This document shows, piece by piece, positions 8,777-17,518 of a stretch of 64,000 bases of DNA. The stretch comes from Bacteroidales bacterium (GTDB lineage: Bacteria; Bacteroidota; Bacteroidia; Bacteroidales; F082): positions 62,001-126,000 of the forward strand of contig JACFNF010000002.1 of the NCBI GenBank assembly GCA_019454985.1, in the 5' to 3' direction. The notes beneath the pieces are model-generated. The model was not told the DNA's origin, did not search any database, and worked only from the letters and a program-made list of their open reading frames with translations. Numbering within the stretch: position 1 is the first letter of the stretch; every line of letters starts with the position of its first letter. Both the position numbers and the translations under genes were made by a program.

Positions 8777-11101
8777 ATGATTACTTTTTACCGTAAAATG
8801 ATAATCACGCTGATTATCATCTTCTTTGGCCACCAGATGATGGCACAAAGCCAAAGCGAACTGCTTCAACTTCAGGCATTGCGTCAGGAATTTTATTTCA
8901 GCCTGAAGGTGGACAATCCTAAAAGCCTCAACGAAATCAGCCATATCGTATCGGTTGACCGGCTGACAACCCAAGGTTGCATTGCCTATGCAAATCCTTT
9001 GCAATACGCCCGCCTTATTGATGCCGGTTTCGAACCTGTGCTGCTTGTGCCGCCTTCACTTGAGTTCCCCAACCAGCCCATGATGGACTTTGACGCTTTG
9101 AAAGGAACTTTTGAATGGGATTCCTATCCTACCTATCCGGCTTATGAAGCCATGATGGAGCAGTTTGCAACCGATTACCCGAATCTTTGTACCCTGCACA
9201 ACATTGGGACTCTTGCCAGCGGCCGAAAGTTGCTTGCCGTCCGTATCCATAACGGCGATGCCGTGGGGAAACCTGAGTTTCTTTACACTTCAACCATTCA
9301 TGGTGATGAAACAACAGGCTATGTACTCATGCTGAGGCTGATAGACTATTTGCTTCGAAACTATGGAACCGATCCGGAAGTTACAGCTTTGGTGGATGCA
9401 CTCGATTTGTGGATTAATCCCAATGCCAATCCCGATGGAACTTATTATGGTGGTAATAACACCGTGAATGGGGCGCGCAGAGGAAACGCCAATAACGTGG
9501 ATATGAACCGCAACTATCCCGACCCCGAAGACGGACAGCATCCTGATGGCAATGCCTGGCAACAGGAAACAGTCTATTTTATGAATTTTGCCGACCAGCA
9601 CAACTTCTCCATGGCGGTGAATTTTCACGGAGGCGCAGAAGTGCTTAATTATCCATGGGATACCTGGTCAGTGTCTCATGCCGATAATGCGTGGTGGGTG
9701 AATATCTGTCGCGAATATGTGGATACCGTCCATCTTTATTCACCGGCCTATTATATGACTGACCTCAACAACGGAATCACCAAAGGCTACGATTGGTATT
9801 CCATCAGCGGCGGACGCCAGGATTATATGAATTATTTTCAGCAATGTCGGGAAATGACCCTCGAGATTTCATCTAACAAACAACCACCCGCTTCGCAACT
9901 GCCTAATTTCTGGAACTACAACAAACGCTCACTGATCAATTACCTGAAACAGGCTACATATGGCTTTCACGGCGTAATTACCGACAGCCTTACCGGCCAG
10001 CCCATCCGGGCAAAAGTGGAAGTGGTTGGCCACGAGATAAATAATTCGCATGTGTTCTCGAATGCCGAAACAGGTTTTTATTCCCGACCCATTCAGGCAG
10101 GTATCTACAGTTTGAAGTTTTCGGCCGAGGGCTATTATCCCAAAACTATTTCAAACCTGAGTATTGCCAATAAAACCAAGGTGATACAGGATGTTCAGCT
10201 CGTGCCGGGGAACATCATTGCCGATTTCACCGCTAGCGCTTATGATATTGCCAAGGGAGGCTCGGTCAACTTTTTTGATAATTCCTACGGCCAGAACATC
10301 GTTTCCTGGCAATGGCAGTTCGAGGGAGCCGTACCTTCATCGTCCACGCTGAAAGATCCGGTGAATATTGTTTATCCGCAATCGGGCAGCTTCGATGTGC
10401 AACTCACCGTCACCAATAGTCAGGGGCAAACTTCCACAATCACCAAAACCGATCTTATCCATGTTTCGGCTATGTATATCATGACCAATGGAACTTTTGC
10501 CACCTGTGAAGGGACTTTCTTCGACCCGGGTGGACCCGACAACAATTATGGCAACAACCTTAATGTGGTTACTACTTTTATTCCCGATACTGAAGAGGCC
10601 CTTACGCATGTAAGCTTCACCTCTTTCGATGTGGAGGCTCAGTCAAATTGTAACTACGACTGGCTTAAAATTTATGACGGATTAGATACCAATGCACCGT
10701 TACTTGGAACCTGGTGCGGAACCAATTCGCCCGGAACCATCATTGCCAACAACGGAGGCAAAGGGCTAACCTTTCAGTTTCATAGTGATATTTCAGTAAA
10801 CAGGCCGGGCTGGGTTGCCGAAATCACTTGTTTCCCGACTGTAGGCCTCGATGAAAATCAAACAGGCGGCTTCCGGATTTATCCTAACCCAACGAACGGA
10901 AACCTTATTCATATCAAGGCACCCGAAGCATTGAAAAGCGTTTCCGTGCTGAGTCTGCAGGGTCGCACCATACTCGAACGATCAGCCGAGACTCTTGACA
11001 ACGGCCAGCTCGACCTTTCGGATGTACCAGCCGGAACTTATCTCATTGTGATTCGAACAAAAGATATGATTTACACTCAGAAGCTGAACCGGATTCAATA
11101 A
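8777..11101 (+). CDS. Secreted M14 zinc carboxypeptidase, T9SS cargo
   Basis: Multi-domain exported peptidase of 774 residues. An N-terminal hydrophobic stretch ending in MMAQS is the signal peptide. The M14 catalytic domain contains the zinc motif HGDE (His175, Glu178), an NPDG segment, an NFHGG zinc-histidine motif and a late catalytic glutamate in MTLEIS. A carboxypeptidase-regulatory-like domain, a PKD domain (VSWQWQFEGA) and a CUB-like region follow. The C-terminal ~80 residues (IYPNPTNG, ... GTYLIVI ... QKLNRI) form a type A T9SS sorting domain, so the enzyme is probably exported to the cell surface or medium. It likely releases C-terminal amino acids from peptides. A strong terminator follows. 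Confidence 0.93.
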   Translation: MITFYRKMIITLIIIFFGHQMMAQSQSELLQLQALRQEFYFSLKVDNPKSLNEISHIVSVDRLTTQGCIAYANPLQYARLIDAGFEPVLLVPPSLEFPNQPMMDFDALKGTFEWDSYPTYPAYEAMMEQFATDYPNLCTLHNIGTLASGRKLLAVRIHNGDAVGKPEFLYTSTIHGDETTGYVLMLRLIDYLLRNYGTDPEVTALVDALDLWINPNANPDGTYYGGNNTVNGARRGNANNVDMNRNYPDPEDGQHPDGNAWQQETVYFMNFADQHNFSMAVNFHGGAEVLNYPWDTWSVSHADNAWWVNICREYVDTVHLYSPAYYMTDLNNGITKGYDWYSISGGRQDYMNYFQQCREMTLEISSNKQPPASQLPNFWNYNKRSLINYLKQATYGFHGVITDSLTGQPIRAKVEVVGHEINNSHVFSNAETGFYSRPIQAGIYSLKFSAEGYYPKTISNLSIANKTKVIQDVQLVPGNIIADFTASAYDIAKGGSVNFFDNSYGQNIVSWQWQFEGAVPSSSTLKDPVNIVYPQSGSFDVQLTVTNSQGQTSTITKTDLIHVSAMYIMTNGTFATCEGTFFDPGGPDNNYGNNLNVVTTFIPDTEEALTHVSFTSFDVEAQSNCNYDWLKIYDGLDTNAPLLGTWCGTNSPGTIIANNGGKGLTFQFHSDISVNRPGWVAEITCFPTVGLDENQTGGFRIYPNPTNGNLIHIKAPEALKSVSVLSLQGRTILERSAETLDNGQLDLSDVPAGTYLIVIRTKDMIYTQKLNRIQ

Positions 11102-11130
11102 ATATCGAATCTGTTTTTGCATAATTTTTC

Positions 11131-11163
11131 AAAATCCGGTGCACCGACACCGGATTTTTTCTT
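11131..11163 (+). terminator. Rho-independent terminator after M14 peptidase
   Basis: An 11-bp stem (11131-11141 pairing with 11148-11158) encloses a 6-nt loop and runs into a T-rich tail. It lies 30 bp after the M14 stop codon and ends the dapA-side transcript. Confidence 0.85.
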
Positions 11164-11230
11164 TTGTTTCAATGACTTCAATAATGTACATATCGAAATA
11201 TTTCGTTGTCTGATTTTATTGCTGCAAACG

Positions 11231-11260
11231 TTTGTATTTTTAATTGAATTATTAACTTTG
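11231..11260 (+). promoter_or_regulatory. Bacteroidota-type promoter of pckA
   Basis: TTTG at 11231-11234, an 18-bp spacer, then TAACTTTG at 11253-11260, matching the TTTG/TAnnTTTG primary-sigma consensus of Bacteroidota. The pckA ATG lies 42 bp downstream, leaving a short leader. Confidence 0.75.
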
Positions 11261-11301
11261 CCTCTTTAACAAACTTCAACGTTTAACTAAATTACTCCAC
11301 A

Positions 11302-12918
11302 ATGTTTAAGGACGAAAAAGTGCTCAGAGAAGAGCTGGCACAATACGGTATTACCAATGTTTCAACGATTTATCATAACAGTTCTTACGACGAGCTATAT
11401 GAACATGAAACGGCTCCAGGTCTCGAGGGCTTTGAAAAAGGTGTTGTAACAAATATGGGCGCTGTATCGGTTGATACAGGTGTGTTCACAGGTCGCTCTC
11501 CAAAAGACAAATACATTGTTTATGACGATGTTTCAAAAGATACCGTGTGGTGGTCCACTCAGGGAAAAAACGATAACCGTCCGCTCGAACCCGAAAAGTG
11601 GAATCGTCTGAAAGCTCTTTCTGCACAACAGTTGAGCAACAAAAAGCTCTATGTAATGGATGCTTATGCCGGCGCTAATCCTGACACCCGACTGAAAGTT
11701 CGTTTTGTGGTGGAAGTTGCCTGGCAGGCCCATTTTGTAAAAAACATGTTCATCCGCCCCACGGCCGAAGAGTTAGCCACCTTCACGCCTGATTTTGTGG
11801 TACTCAACGCCTCAAAAGCTGTTAATCCTGATTGGAAAGAGATGGGGATGAATTCCGAGAACTTCGTGGTGTTCAACCTTGCCGAACGTATGGCTTTGAT
11901 TGGCGGCACCTGGTATGGGGGCGAGATGAAAAAAGGCATCTTTACCATGATGAACTATTATTTACCGTTGCGCGGCATTGCGTCTATGCATTGCTCGGCC
12001 AATATGGGAAAGGACGGTGATGTAGCCATCTTTTTCGGCCTTTCCGGTACGGGAAAAACCACCCTGTCGGCTGACCCGAAACGGGCACTGATTGGTGACG
12101 ACGAACATGGTTGGGACGACGACGGTGTATTCAATTTTGAAGGCGGATGCTATGCCAAATGTATCAACCTGAGCGAAGAGTTTGAACCCGATATTTATCA
12201 CGCCATCAAACGCGATGCCCTGCTCGAAAATCTTGTGGTACGTCCTGATGGTTCCATTGACTTCGACAGTAAAGCTAAAACCGAAAACACCCGTGTATCT
12301 TATCCGATTTACCATATCGAAAACATTGTGAAGCCGGTTTCCAAGGGAGGTCATGCCACCAAAGTCATCTTCCTCACGGCCGATGCTTACGGTGTTTTAC
12401 CTCCAGTAGCCAAGCTGAGCAGCGACCAGACCAAATACCATTTTCTTTCGGGATTTACAGCCAAATTGGCCGGTACCGAACGCGGGGTCACCAGCCCGCA
12501 ACCGACATTCTCAGCCTGTTTCGGAAATGCTTTCTTAGCTTTGCATCCAACAAAATATGCGGTCGAGCTGGTTAAAAGAATGGAGGCTGTAGGTGCAAAA
12601 GCCTATCTGGTCAATACCGGATGGAACGGAACAGGCAAACGTATCTCGATCAAAGATACCCGAGCCATTATTGATGCTATCCTCGACGGAAGCATCGAAG
12701 ATGCACCAACCCGCATCACCCCGCGATTTAAACTCGAAGTGCCAACCCAGCTCAAAGGCGTTGATCCAAATATTCTTTTCACCCGCAACACTTATGCCGA
12801 CCCATCGGAGTTTGACCGCAAAGCAAACGAATTGGCTCGTATGTTCATCGAAAACTTTGAAAAATACACCGATAACGAGGAAGGCAAACGGCTTGTAGCT
12901 GCCGGCCCCACTCTTTAA
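11302..12918 (+). CDS. pckA: Phosphoenolpyruvate carboxykinase (ATP)
   Basis: Interconverts oxaloacetate + ATP and PEP + CO2 + ADP. In anaerobic Bacteroidota it commonly runs toward oxaloacetate, feeding succinate formation; this direction is inference here. At 538 residues it has normal length. Signatures are the P-loop GLSGTGKTT (about 247-255), the metal/kinase-2 region [12 protein letters not shown] with FEGGCYAK, and the N-terminal FTGRSPKDK substrate motif. It is a single-gene unit, bounded by its own promoter and a strong terminator. Confidence 0.97.
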   Translation: MFKDEKVLREELAQYGITNVSTIYHNSSYDELYEHETAPGLEGFEKGVVTNMGAVSVDTGVFTGRSPKDKYIVYDDVSKDTVWWSTQGKNDNRPLEPEKWNRLKALSAQQLSNKKLYVMDAYAGANPDTRLKVRFVVEVAWQAHFVKNMFIRPTAEELATFTPDFVVLNASKAVNPDWKEMGMNSENFVVFNLAERMALIGGTWYGGEMKKGIFTMMNYYLPLRGIASMHCSANMGKDGDVAIFFGLSGTGKTTLSADPKRALIGDDEHGWDDDGVFNFEGGCYAKCINLSEEFEPDIYHAIKRDALLENLVVRPDGSIDFDSKAKTENTRVSYPIYHIENIVKPVSKGGHATKVIFLTADAYGVLPPVAKLSSDQTKYHFLSGFTAKLAGTERGVTSPQPTFSACFGNAFLALHPTKYAVELVKRMEAVGAKAYLVNTGWNGTGKRISIKDTRAIIDAILDGSIEDAPTRITPRFKLEVPTQLKGVDPNILFTRNTYADPSEFDRKANELARMFIENFEKYTDNEEGKRLVAAGPTL

Positions 12919-12950
12919 CGACTTTTTTAATTAACCACTGCCAAATTCAA

Positions 12951-12979
12951 GGAGAGGGGAAACCCTCTTCTTTTTTTTT
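12951..12979 (+). terminator. Rho-independent terminator after pckA
   Basis: A stem of 8 bp (12951-12958 with 12963-12970, one G-T pair) closes a GAAA tetraloop and is followed by nine T residues. It lies 32 bp after the pckA stop. Confidence 0.88.
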
Positions 12980-13122
12980 CGCACTTGTTTGAAATGAAAA
13001 CTAACACAGTATTGGCTCCAAAAAATAAAGTATTTTTGGAAAAAGTTTTCCGGTCTGCACGCACCGATAAAGAATAAAAACAAAGTGACAATCAACTGCC
13101 GGATGAAAAGTTATCAGCAAGG

Positions 13123-13150
13123 TGCAACTATTTTTATGCACTGGACGTCT
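13123..13150 (+). promoter_or_regulatory. Candidate ECF-type promoter upstream of sigma gene
   Basis: TGCAAC at 13123-13128, a 17-bp spacer, then CGTCT at 13146-13150. This has the layout of ECF sigma -35/-10 elements (an AAC core followed by CGTC). It sits 38 bp before the sigma factor ATG, and the same TGCAAC-N17-CGTCT arrangement recurs at 15024-15051, suggesting autoregulation. Confidence 0.6.
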
Positions 13151-13188
13151 GTAAACATACTGAAGGGAGTTGGCTTTTTGAGCCCCTG

Positions 13189-13734
13189 ATGGACGAAAAA
13201 CAACTGGTGACAGCCTGCCGCAAAGGAGATCGTAAGGCACAAAAAATGCTTTACGATTTGTTTGCGCCCAAGATGTATGCCGTTTGTCTGCGTTATGCCA
13301 AAAACCAAAGTATGGCGCAGGACTTTCTTCAGGAAGGATTTATCAAGGTCTTTACCCACCTCGATAAATTTCGTTTCGAGGGCTCGCTTGAAGGTTGGGT
13401 AAGGCGTATTATTGTAAATGCTGCTTTGGAGAAACTGAGGAAAACAGATGTATTTAGAAACAGCACAGGTATGGAAGGGCTGTCAAATCTTGATTCGGGC
13501 GTAGTGCCAGCTTTAGACGAGATGCAGGCAGCCGACCTGATCCACCTGATCCAGCAATTACCTGTGGGGTTTCGAACGGTGTTCAATTTATATGCCATAG
13601 AAGGCTTTTCGCATCAGGAAATCGGTACGATGCTCGGTATCAGCGAGGGAACTTCTAAATCGCAGTATTCAAGAGCGCGGCAATGGTTGCAGCAGCGTTT
13701 GTCTCATCGAAAGAAAGAGGAAGGCAATGGATAA
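13189..13734 (+). CDS. ECF-type RNA polymerase sigma factor
   Basis: A 181-residue sigma-70 family protein of the extracytoplasmic-function type. Region 2 is visible at about 20-85 (core LRYAKN..MAQDFLQEGFIKVF and the FEGSLEGWVRRI segment). Region 4 is at about 122-172 with the HTH signature GFSHQEIGTMLGISEGTSKSQYSRAR. It directs RNA polymerase to a small set of promoters. The gene overlaps by 8 bp with the next gene, which encodes a membrane-anchored protein in the usual anti-sigma position. A matching ECF promoter upstream suggests positive autoregulation. Confidence 0.93.
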   Translation: MDEKQLVTACRKGDRKAQKMLYDLFAPKMYAVCLRYAKNQSMAQDFLQEGFIKVFTHLDKFRFEGSLEGWVRRIIVNAALEKLRKTDVFRNSTGMEGLSNLDSGVVPALDEMQAADLIHLIQQLPVGFRTVFNLYAIEGFSHQEIGTMLGISEGTSKSQYSRARQWLQQRLSHRKKEEGNG

Positions 13735-15016
13735 AAAAGATGAATTGAAAGAACTGTTTGCCAGAAATTTAACCGACTGGCAGCAACAACCGCCCACCCA
13801 GGTCTGGGATGCGGTGAATCAGCAGTTGATGTGGAAATCTCGCCGTCGTCTGGTTCTTTATTCTTTGTCGGCTGCGGCAATCCTTATCCTGATGATTATT
13901 CCCCTCGGCGTATGGATGTGGAAAGACAATGTCAATCCTAACCCTGATCTTGCCGAAACGATTGTAACAGAATTGCCTTCCGATCAAATAATTGCTGTTG
14001 GACAGAATGCCCCTTTGCCGGATGTGACAAAAAAGGCTCGTCAACAAAGCCTTGAACTTCAAAGCGACTTTCGTGTTCAGTCAACAAAACCAAAATCGAA
14101 TATCGGCTTGAACGAATATCTTGTCCTCACATCCGAAACTGAAAAAACCGAGGTAATACCTGTCAGTATTGCTGAAAATAGCATTGACGACAATGAGGAT
14201 GAAACACAAAAGGTTGAAGAAAAAGAAAACCTTGCCGAAAATCATGATATCAATGAAAGGCTTCAACGTGTTACCTTGGCTTCCCGCATACTTCAACAAA
14301 ACGATGATGGAATCCTGGAACAACAAAAATTCCACGATAAACAAGCAGCCGAACGGATGAATCTCATTCTTGCATACGGAAGCGTCCCGGGCGGTACAGT
14401 TTCGGCCAGCGAGTTGCTTTATGAGAATAGCAATGTGCGCTATCGCCCCGACACCTATCAGTCCGAAATGGCTTACGAAACCTCTTTTTACGAAGAAATT
14501 GAGCGGACTGATGTTCAGGCGCCTTTGAGCTTTGGATTGAAAATGAGCTATCGGGTCGGAAGGCGGATTTTCCTTGAGACCGGCCTCAGCTATACTTCTC
14601 TTGGTGTTGTGAGCAAGACAATTGACTTCGATGAAACATACAACAGATATTATCGCACCTTGCATTATTTGGGAATCCCATTTGGCATTAGATGGGAAGT
14701 GATTCGTACACAACCTTTCAAAGCTTATTTGATACAAACTGTGATGTTAGAGAAAGGGATAAGAGCTGCCAACCGTAAAAACCGATACGAACAGTTAGAA
14801 TTGGTTTCAAGTGAGTTGAGTTCTACCCGTATTCCCGGCTTTCAGCTCTCGACCCTCTCATCCGTTGGAGCTGATTTGGGTATTTATCAGAATTTTAGTG
14901 TGTTTGGCGAGGGTGGCATCCAGGTTTTTTACCTTAACAGCACACAGCCTTTTAATATGCGTTCGGCAAAGATGATGTGGCCGGTTTTCCAAACCGGAAT
15001 CAGAATGAATTTTTAA
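13727..15016 (+). CDS. Putative anti-sigma protein with C-terminal outer-membrane barrel
   Basis: A 429-residue protein translated in 8-bp overlap with the ECF sigma gene. The first ~40 residues are charged and soluble with the pattern F...L.DWQQQPPTQVWDAV, typical of short cytoplasmic segments of ECF-linked membrane proteins in Bacteroidota. One strong transmembrane helix follows (about 43-66). A long acidic, low-complexity linker (about 80-200) leads to a C-terminal region (about 255-429) rich in alternating aromatic/beta segments and ending in GIRMNF, as in small outer-membrane barrels. I infer that the N-terminus binds the sigma factor and the distal part sits in or near the outer membrane. 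The anti-sigma role is not proven by any recognised anti-sigma motif. Confidence 0.75.
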   Translation: MDKKDELKELFARNLTDWQQQPPTQVWDAVNQQLMWKSRRRLVLYSLSAAAILILMIIPLGVWMWKDNVNPNPDLAETIVTELPSDQIIAVGQNAPLPDVTKKARQQSLELQSDFRVQSTKPKSNIGLNEYLVLTSETEKTEVIPVSIAENSIDDNEDETQKVEEKENLAENHDINERLQRVTLASRILQQNDDGILEQQKFHDKQAAERMNLILAYGSVPGGTVSASELLYENSNVRYRPDTYQSEMAYETSFYEEIERTDVQAPLSFGLKMSYRVGRRIFLETGLSYTSLGVVSKTIDFDETYNRYYRTLHYLGIPFGIRWEVIRTQPFKAYLIQTVMLEKGIRAANRKNRYEQLELVSSELSSTRIPGFQLSTLSSVGADLGIYQNFSVFGEGGIQVFYLNSTQPFNMRSAKMMWPVFQTGIRMNF

Positions 15017-15023
15017 GACCAAA

Positions 15024-15051
15024 TGCAACGGTTTGTACTGTATGCGCGTCT
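15024..15051 (+). promoter_or_regulatory. Second candidate ECF-type promoter
   Basis: TGCAAC at 15024-15029, a 17-bp spacer and CGTCT at 15047-15051, identical in elements and spacing to the candidate promoter ahead of the sigma gene. It lies immediately after the putative anti-sigma stop codon and 22 bp before the LVIVD lipoprotein ATG. Confidence 0.6.
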
Positions 15052-15073
15052 TTGAGGCATATCAGTGCAAACC

Positions 15074-16372
15074 ATGAAAACCATTTTTAAAGTCTTCGTT
15101 GTTTTTTGCCTTTCTTTCACAGGCAGCTTTTTTATGAGTAGCTGTCGTGACAAGGTATTCGAACAAATTTCTTACGAGGCCAATGTGCCGGTTTATATGG
15201 ATTTTGCCACTTTCCGTGCGGCAGTCAAGCGCGAAGCACCACGAGAACTAATTCAGCCCGGAAAGATATATTATTACAATAATATATTGTTTATCAATGA
15301 AATACAGCAAGGCGTCCATGTGATTGACAACTCAAATCCTGCCTCGCCTGTCAATATTGCTTTCATCGAAATTCCAGGAAATATTGACATCGCCATCCGG
15401 GGCAATATCCTTTATGCCGATAGCTACATTGATTTGGTAGCCATTGATATCACCAATCCGCTACAACCGGTTGAGGTGAGCCGAATCGAAGGTGCGTTCC
15501 CTAAAGTACTCCCTGCCATGGAAGCAGCTTATCCTGTCTATGGTCTCGATTTTTCAAAAGGGATCGTCGTGGGTTGGGAGAAAAAAGTGGTAACGGAAAT
15601 GATTGAAAAGGACAGTTTTTCGCGACGCAACCAGATATGTTATGATTTTGTTGGTGCACCAAGTTTGGGCTCGTCAGAAGTTGGTCTCGTCGGTAGAGCA
15701 AATGGCACTGCCGGTTCAATGGCTAGATTTACCCTTATCGGCAATTATTTGTATGCCGCTCATAACACAGCACTGAAAGTGTTTGACCTGACAAGCGCGC
15801 CCGAAATGTCGCTTGGAGGTGAAGTTCAGCTTGAGCGCGTAGCCGAAACGATTTACCCTTTTGAGGGACGGCTTTTCTTAGGAACCACGACCGGAATGTT
15901 GGTGTATAGTCTCGAGCAGCCAACAACACCTAAGTTTGTATCCGTATTCGAGCACATTACCTCTTGCGACCCGGTCGTTGTTTCGGGTCAGTATGCCTAT
16001 GTTACCCTTCGCTCCGGAAATAACTGCAACAATTTGGTTAATCAATTGGATGTATTGGATATTTCATCTATTGAGCATCCTTTCCTAATGAAGTCGTACC
16101 CATTCTTCAATCCACATGGCCTGGGTGTTGACGGTTCTTTGCTCTTTGTCTGTGATGGTGATGCAGGGCTTAAAATTTTCGACAAGACCGACCCAATGAC
16201 AATTCACTTGCATCAGCTTGCCCATTTCGATGGAATCAACAGCTACGATGTAATCCCTCACGATGGCGTGCTCATGATGATTGGCTCCGACGGACTTTAT
16301 CAGTATGATTATACCGATGTGACTAATCTTAGATTGTTAAGTAAAATTCCGGTTGTAAAACCTCAGCCATAA
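15074..16372 (+). CDS. LVIVD-repeat lipoprotein
   Basis: A 432-residue exported lipoprotein. The N-terminus has a hydrophobic signal and a lipobox-like SFFMSSC, placing the lipidated Cys near residue 23. The remainder shows repeated units of the LVIVD type, with recurring blocks such as GVHVIDNSNPASPV and LVAIDITNPLQPVEV, predicted to fold as a beta-propeller-like scaffold. An in-frame GTG lies 9 bp upstream, but ATG at 15074 directly precedes the signal peptide and is preferred. Its own candidate ECF promoter suggests it is a target of the adjacent sigma factor. No catalytic motif is seen; the role is probably binding or envelope sensing. Confidence 0.85.
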   Translation: MKTIFKVFVVFCLSFTGSFFMSSCRDKVFEQISYEANVPVYMDFATFRAAVKREAPRELIQPGKIYYYNNILFINEIQQGVHVIDNSNPASPVNIAFIEIPGNIDIAIRGNILYADSYIDLVAIDITNPLQPVEVSRIEGAFPKVLPAMEAAYPVYGLDFSKGIVVGWEKKVVTEMIEKDSFSRRNQICYDFVGAPSLGSSEVGLVGRANGTAGSMARFTLIGNYLYAAHNTALKVFDLTSAPEMSLGGEVQLERVAETIYPFEGRLFLGTTTGMLVYSLEQPTTPKFVSVFEHITSCDPVVVSGQYAYVTLRSGNNCNNLVNQLDVLDISSIEHPFLMKSYPFFNPHGLGVDGSLLFVCDGDAGLKIFDKTDPMTIHLHQLAHFDGINSYDVIPHDGVLMMIGSDGLYQYDYTDVTNLRLLSKIPVVKPQP

Positions 16373-16423
16373 ACAAAAGATGTACTCACTAACCACTTTA
16401 TATAAACGGGTTTAATACCCAGG

Positions 16424-16452
16424 CTGCTGCCCCCGGAAACCGGGGGCAGCAG
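16424..16452. repeat. Perfect 13-bp GC-rich inverted repeat (hairpin)
   Basis: CTGCTGCCCCCGG at 16424-16436, an AAA loop, and the exact complementary arm at 16440-16452. No T-run follows on either strand, so it is not a textbook terminator, although its stability could attenuate or protect the upstream lipoprotein mRNA. It lies 52 bp after the LVIVD stop. Confidence 0.85.
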
Positions 16453-16471
16453 TTGAAAAACTTAAAATGCT

Positions 16472-16663
16472 ATGAAACTCAGATTCAGGAAAAAAAATGC
16501 ACAAAAAACCGAAGCTGCTGAAAGCCCGTTGTGGCAGCTTTCGTCACTTCGTAAATTGGCCGGGAGCCAGCCACTTGCCTGGAACAACCGTCTTGGGAAA
16601 CAACATGGTTTGCGCAAACACCTGAGCAAGCTATGGAAAATTAATCAGGCTTCGCTTTGGTAA
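16472..16663 (+). CDS. Possible small basic protein
   Basis: An ATG-initiated frame of 63 codons, rich in Lys, Arg, Leu and Ser, without signal peptide, membrane segment or family resemblance. It begins 20 bp after the GC-rich hairpin and ends just before the frameshifted outer-membrane protein gene. It may be a genuine small protein of the ECF locus or a chance frame; I see nothing that decides this. Confidence 0.3.
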   Translation: MKLRFRKKNAQKTEAAESPLWQLSSLRKLAGSQPLAWNNRLGKQHGLRKHLSKLWKINQASLW

Positions 16664-16686
16664 CCAAACCGATAGCAGACGGCTGG

Positions 16687-17435
16687 ATGCTGAAAACATT
16701 ATGGCAACGCATATCGCTGACGATATGGGTGATGTTGTTTTTTGTCCTCGGTTTGCCTTTCGTTTCTTATGCCGTACCCGAAAAAGAACACTTTTCTGAA
16801 CGACAGTATAACTCTTTTATTCAGGATAAATTACGCTGTGATAATGATATGCAGGGCTGTTTTGACTTATTGACGGTTGAAACACAGATTCTGCAAAATC
16901 CAGACAATCTGGTTCACTCTCAAAAATCATCGGGGAAGGATATTACAACCTGAGCTCCTTGGCCTTGCTTTTTGGCGAAGGTCAACGGGGTTATATGCCT
17001 TTTCCTTCGCTCACAATGGTCAACGGCTATTGCTTTCAGCCGGGTCTTTTCACAGGCATTGGCCTTGGTTATGAATATCTCGATTGTAGCATGATGCCCA
17101 TCTTTGCCGATGTAAAATATATTCTTCCCGAGCGGCGCCACATCCCTTTTGTTTCGCTGAAACTTGGTGGAGCAGTTCCTTTAGGGTCGGACGAACTCTA
17201 TTCGGATTATGGTTTTGCTGAAAAGACAACTGTATATGGCGGCATACTCATCTCGCCTGAGTTTGGTGTGCTTTTTCCGCAAAAAGGAAAAAATGCCCTT
17301 TTGGTTAGTGTGGGCTATCATCATCAGGAGATTTCATACGAGAACTTTTCTAATCGTGGTCCCGAAAATCTGGGACAACGAACCTTTGTCAATTTCAACC
17401 GGATCAGCTTCCGTATTTCCTACCTTTTCAGATAG
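16687..17435 (+). pseudogene. Frameshifted outer-membrane beta-barrel protein gene
   Basis: Two adjacent frames together make one plausible protein. The first (ATG 16687; GTG 16657 also possible) supplies a signal peptide ending near FVSYA and runs to a stop at about 16951. The second frame is open from 16881 to 17435 and supplies GEGYYNLSSLALLFGEG and a barrel-like sequence ending in FRISYLF. Adding one A to the run of five A at 16922-16926 would join them. Either the gene is broken, or there is a homopolymer indel in the assembly, or ribosomes slip at AAA. The intact product would be a ~250-residue exported barrel of the PorT/OmpW-like kind, located downstream of the ECF locus. Confidence 0.7.
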
Positions 17436-17518
17436 GTTGCCTGAAAAACCTTGTTAATTTGTTCTATTCTCCTCAACGAAGCGGAATGGCTTGATTTTGG
17501 AAAAAAAACGGGTAAGAT

